DNA from: an uncultured Clostridia bacterium
GTDB lineage: Bacteria; Bacillota; Clostridia; Christensenellales; Aristaeellaceae
Direction of reading: 5' to 3'
Length of the DNA: 64,000 nt
Assembly: GCA_934632155.1 (NCBI GenBank)
Contig: CAKTXZ010000001.1
Span: 124,001 to 188,000, forward strand
Below, piece after piece: positions 60,987 to 64,000 of the stretch; position 1 is the stretch's first letter, and each line of letters starts with the position of its first letter. The translations under genes and the position numbers were made by a program. The notes beneath the pieces are model-generated. The model was not told the origin of the DNA. It saw only the letters and a program-made list of their open reading frames with translations, and did no database searches.

Positions 60987-62234
60987 TTATTCCTTCAGGC
61001 AGCCTGCCTGCGCCATTTTTTCCAGCGCTTCGACCAGCGCGATTTTACCGTGCGCGTAGGTCAGCCCGCCCTGCATATAGATCGTATAGGGCGCGCGTAT
61101 CGGGCCGTCGGCGGAAAGCTCGATCGAAGCGCCGGAAACGAACGTTCCGGCGGCCATGACGACCTTGTCCTGATAGCCGGGCATTTCCCACGGCTCGGGC
61201 ACGGCGCTTCCGTCGATGGGGGAGGCAGCCTGAATGCCGCGGCAGAAGGCGACCATGCCCTCGGGCGAGCCCAGCTCGATGGCCTGAATGATGTCCGAAC
61301 GCGGCGCGTCAAAGGCGGGAGTTGTTTTCATGCCCAGCAGCGCGAACACGCGCGCCGCGAGGACGGATGTTTTGAGCGCCTGCACGACGGTGTGCGGCGC
61401 CATAAACAGCCCCTGATAGAAGGGCTGGTACGACGCGGCGTAGCTGCCGACCTCGCGGCCGAGCCCGGGCGCGGTCAGGCTGCCCTCGATACGTGCAATG
61501 GCCTTCTGCGTTCCTGCCAGATAAGCGCCCGTCGGCGCCAGCCCGCCGCCCGCGTTTTTAATCAGCGAGCCGACGCAAACGTCCGCGCCGAAGAAGGTCG
61601 GCTCGTCTTCGCAGGTGAACGCGCCGTAGCAGTTGTCCACCATGATGAATACATCCGGGCGAAGGGCGTGAACGCGCGTAATCAGCGCCGCCATATCGCG
61701 CGGCAGCAGCGAAGCGCGCCATGCATAGCCGCGGCTGCGCTGAATCAGCACGACGCGCGTATTGGGACGAAGCGCGGCCAGCACGCCGTCCACGTCGATC
61801 GCCTGCTGATCGGCAGTCATTTCAACCTGACTGTAGTCAACCTTCATTTCCTTTAGATTGCCCGGCGCGTTTCCTGCGACGCCGATGACCGTCTGCATGG
61901 TGTCATACGGCGCGCCTGTGGCTGAGAGCAAATGATCGCCGGGGCGCAGCAGGCCGAACAGGCAAAGCGAAAGCGCCGCCGTGCCGCAGGCGATGGACGG
62001 CCGGACGATGGCGGCCTCCGCATGGAAAAGCCGCGCGAAAATACGCTCCAGCGTGTCGCGGCCAATATCGTCGTAGCCGTAGCCGGTCGTGGGCGCGAAA
62101 TGCCGCGCGGCCACGTCCTCGGCGTGGAAAGCGTCCAGCACCCGGCGGGTGTTGCGCAGCTCGCTTGCCTCCATGGCGGCGAATACAGGCTGGCAGTCTT
62201 GCTCAGCCTGCGCGATCAGGGCTTGAAAATGCAT
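60987..62234 (-). CDS. YnbB-type PLP enzyme (methionine gamma-lyase family)
   Basis: A 415-residue fold-type I PLP protein of the family once called aluminium-resistance protein. Signatures: TGYGYDDIGRDTLERIFARLF, RPSIACGTAALSLCLFG, GAPYDTMQTVIG, the cofactor Asp in FIMVDNCYGAF, and the Schiff-base Lys in GSLIKNAGGGLAPTGAYL. In Bacillota ynbB lies near miaA and hflX, as here. It overlaps miaA by 19 nt, showing coupling. A carbon-sulfur lyase activity is presumed from the family. Confidence 0.88.
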   Translation of the reverse strand: MHFQALIAQAEQDCQPVFAAMEASELRNTRRVLDAFHAEDVAARHFAPTTGYGYDDIGRDTLERIFARLFHAEAAIVRPSIACGTAALSLCLFGLLRPGDHLLSATGAPYDTMQTVIGVAGNAPGNLKEMKVDYSQVEMTADQQAIDVDGVLAALRPNTRVVLIQRSRGYAWRASLLPRDMAALITRVHALRPDVFIMVDNCYGAFTCEDEPTFFGADVCVGSLIKNAGGGLAPTGAYLAGTQKAIARIEGSLTAPGLGREVGSYAASYQPFYQGLFMAPHTVVQALKTSVLAARVFALLGMKTTPAFDAPRSDIIQAIELGSPEGMVAFCRGIQAASPIDGSAVPEPWEMPGYQDKVVMAAGTFVSGASIELSADGPIRAPYTIYMQGGLTYAHGKIALVEALEKMAQAGCLKE

Positions 62235-63169
62235 GGCGTTCCTCCTGCTGCCGCGCGATAACGCGCGATGATTGGCTTAAGATAAACGGACATATCCGGC
62301 TGCGCGGGCAGCCATGTGATGCGCGCATCGCGCTGAAACCATGTCAGCTGACGCTTGGCGTAATGCCGCGTGCGCGTTTTGATGAGCTCGGCCGCCTGAC
62401 GGACGGTCGCTTCGCCGCGCAGGACGGGCACCATTTCCTTGTAGCCCAAGCCCTGCATGCTCTGCGCCTCGGGCGTTACGCCCGAACGCAGCAGCGCGGC
62501 GACTTCCTCGCACAGGCCGTTTTGCAGCATCGCTTCCACGCGCGCGTCCACGCGGGCGTAGAGCGCCTCGCGCGGCCATGCGATGGCATAGAGCTGAAAA
62601 GCGTAGGGCGAAGCCTCTGGGCCGGGCATGGACTGCCGGGAGAGCGGCACGCCTGTCAAATCGAGCACCTCCAGCGCGCGTACGACACGGCGCACGTCGT
62701 TTTCGTGCAGGCGCGCCGCGGTCGCCGGGTCGCGCGCGGCCAAGAGCGCGTGCAGCGCGCCCTTTCCCTGCGTATCGGCAAGGGCGTGGTATTTTTCCCG
62801 GATTTTTTCATCGCCGCCGACTGTGCCGAAACCCATCGGCAGGGAAAGCGCCTGAAGGTAGAGCCCCGTTCCGCCCACGAGCATGGGGCAGGGCAGCGCG
62901 TCCAGCAGCGGGCGCGCCGCGTCGGCGTATTGTGTGACGGAAAAGGCGTCCTGAGGCGAAAGCAGGTCGAGCAGATGATGCGGAACCAGCGCGCGCTCCT
63001 GAACGGTTGGCTTGGCGGTGCCCACGTCCATGCCGCGGTAGATCTGCATGGAATCCATGCAAAGAATTTCGGCGTGAAGCGCCTGCGCGAGCGGCAGGGA
63101 GAGCGCGGTTTTTCCGCTGGCGGTCGGGCCGACGACGCCCAGAACCACCTTTTTTGTTCTGTTTTGCAT
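62216..63169 (-). CDS. miaA: tRNA dimethylallyltransferase MiaA
   Basis: A 317-residue enzyme that transfers a dimethylallyl group to A37 of tRNAs reading UNN codons. The Walker-type loop is GVVGPTASGKTALSLPLA (P-loop near residues 13-21). Next come MDSMQIYRGMDVGTAKPT, the catalytic-channel region VGGTGLYLQALS, VRALEVLDLTG and the C-terminal tRNA-binding RTRHYAKRQLTWFQRDARITWL. The start codon lies 1 nt after the mutL stop, and mutL-miaA order is widely conserved. Confidence 0.96.
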   Translation of the reverse strand: MQNRTKKVVLGVVGPTASGKTALSLPLAQALHAEILCMDSMQIYRGMDVGTAKPTVQERALVPHHLLDLLSPQDAFSVTQYADAARPLLDALPCPMLVGGTGLYLQALSLPMGFGTVGGDEKIREKYHALADTQGKGALHALLAARDPATAARLHENDVRRVVRALEVLDLTGVPLSRQSMPGPEASPYAFQLYAIAWPREALYARVDARVEAMLQNGLCEEVAALLRSGVTPEAQSMQGLGYKEMVPVLRGEATVRQAAELIKTRTRHYAKRQLTWFQRDARITWLPAQPDMSVYLKPIIARYRAAAGGTPCIFKP

Positions 63170-63170
63170 A

Positions 63171-64000
63171 TCAGCTTTGAATCCGGCGGAAGCGCTTGTC
63201 CAATTCGGTATGGGACAAATGCACCATCAGCGGCCTTCCGTGCGGGCAGGTTGGCGTCACCTTTTGCGCGATCACATCGCGAATCAATTGCAGCACGCTG
63301 TCCATCGGCAGCCTTTCGCCGCCCTTGACCGCGTGCTTGCAGGCCATCTGGATTACGCGGGATGTGCGATCGGCAAGCGGCGCGCCGCTTCCGGCGGCGA
63401 GTTCGTCCAGCGCGTCCGTCAGGCACTGCTGCGCCTGCGGCTGCCCCAGCACGATCGGCACGCCGCGAAGCTGCACCGTGTCCTCGCCAAAGGGGGAAAG
63501 GTCGAAGCCCGCGCGCTGCAGCGCCTCCTGATTATCCTCGTAGGCGGCGTATTCCGTTTTGCTCAGGCGCACGGAAAGCGGAATGAGCAGCGTTTGGCTG
63601 GCGGGCGCAGCGGCGGTTTCACGCATGAATTTCTCATACAGCAACCGTTCATGCACCGCGTGCTGATCGGCCAGCAGCAGCAAATCGCCGTATTCCATGA
63701 TGATATAGGTGTCAAAGGCTACGCCGATCAGCCGCAGGGGCTTTTCCTGAAAACGGCTGGCTACGGCCGCGTCCTCCGTTTGAACGGGCGGGGGGACGGC
63801 TGGGGCTGCCGAAGCGGGCGGCGTGGCAGCGGCGGCGGGCGCGGCTTGTCGAAGGAACCCTTCAGGGAAGACGGGCTGCATGGCGGCGGGACGGGGCGGC
63901 AGCACGGCCGCGGCGCTGTCGCGCATGGCGTGCGCGGCGGGACGGGGGGGCGGCGGCAGGGGAATGCCGGACGCGGGGGCGGGCGGCAGCGGCGTGAAGG
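63171..64000 (-). CDS. mutL: DNA mismatch repair protein MutL, C-terminal part
   Basis: Only the last 276 codons lie in the window; the N-terminal ATPase is beyond position 64000. The first 100 visible residues are a Pro/Ala-rich linker with runs of proline. The dimerisation domain follows from about 63740 down. It keeps the latent endonuclease motifs: LADQHAVHERLLYEKF (metal-binding DQHA-x2-E-R), QMACKHAVKGGE, and CPHGRPLMVHL near the C-terminus. This marks a nicking-type MutL as in Bacillus, expected in genomes without MutH. Confidence 0.93.
   Translation of the reverse strand, partial: FTPLPPAPASGIPLPPPPRPAAHAMRDSAAAVLPPRPAAMQPVFPEGFLRQAAPAAAATPPASAAPAVPPPVQTEDAAVASRFQEKPLRLIGVAFDTYIIMEYGDLLLLADQHAVHERLLYEKFMRETAAAPASQTLLIPLSVRLSKTEYAAYEDNQEALQRAGFDLSPFGEDTVQLRGVPIVLGQPQAQQCLTDALDELAAGSGAPLADRTSRVIQMACKHAVKGGERLPMDSVLQLIRDVIAQKVTPTCPHGRPLMVHLSHTELDKRFRRIQS

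Overview
The window is about 64 kb of GC-rich DNA (roughly 60% by eye) from a Gram-positive, low-branching Bacillota, most likely an uncultured gut or rumen member of the Clostridia. This placement is inferred. It rests on a CtsR operator before clpB, a GAAC-N4-GTTC SOS box, a PyrR attenuator, YesM/YesN-type regulators, the rsmG-noc pair, a WalJ-type hydrolase, RNA polymerase promoters of TTGACA/TATAAT type, and strong AGGAGG ribosome sites. No rRNA, tRNA, CRISPR array, prophage or intact insertion sequence is visible.

Layout. 1-2.7 kb: a partial anti-sigma-like membrane protein with its ECF sigma factor (minus), then eda-kdgK (plus), the last two steps of ketodeoxygluconate breakdown. 3-7.4 kb: a lipoprotein made of four peptidoglycan-binding repeats (minus) and CtsR-controlled clpB (plus). 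7.5-14.8 kb (minus): an Lpl/Ytc-type sugar ABC transporter (binding protein, two permeases) followed by its own two-component system. 15-21.6 kb (plus): a housekeeping run of walJ-like hydrolase, second MBL hydrolase, comEC, holA, rsmG and noc. 22-22.8 kb: an esterase.

23-37.6 kb is the most interesting block. A GntR/LacI-type regulator is divergent from a ten-gene plus-strand locus: ABC permease, sugar-binding protein, second permease, a divergent GH38-like protein, a canonical GH38 alpha-mannosidase, a sialate-O-acetylesterase-type esterase, a PfkB kinase, a D-lyxose/D-mannose isomerase, a class II aldolase and an aldose epimerase. Together they look like uptake of a decorated mannoside, deacetylation, intracellular release of mannose, isomerisation to fructose, phosphorylation and aldol cleavage. 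That would be a mannose route without PTS or phosphomannose isomerase.

37.6-40.9 kb: a histidine phosphatase (minus), an SOS-controlled Y-family polymerase, smpB and the tmRNA gene ssrA. 41.4-48.3 kb: a maltodextrin locus directly downstream of ssrA (secreted triple starch-binding protein, lipoprotein binding protein, MalF, MalG, GH13 neopullulanase-like enzyme, LacI regulator), with a perfect LacI-type operator at its promoter and long gene-free flanks. 49-51.9 kb: an rRNA methyltransferase, an RluA-type pseudouridine synthase and tgt. 52-53.2 kb (minus): a YczE-like membrane protein and a frameshifted IS481-like transposase remnant. 53.3-59 kb: a PyrR-type leader with a uracil permease, then rpsO, pnp and an M16 protease. 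59.1-64 kb (minus): mutL (partial), miaA, a YnbB-type PLP enzyme, an SDR epimerase and an endonuclease/exonuclease/phosphatase-fold protein, apparently one operon.
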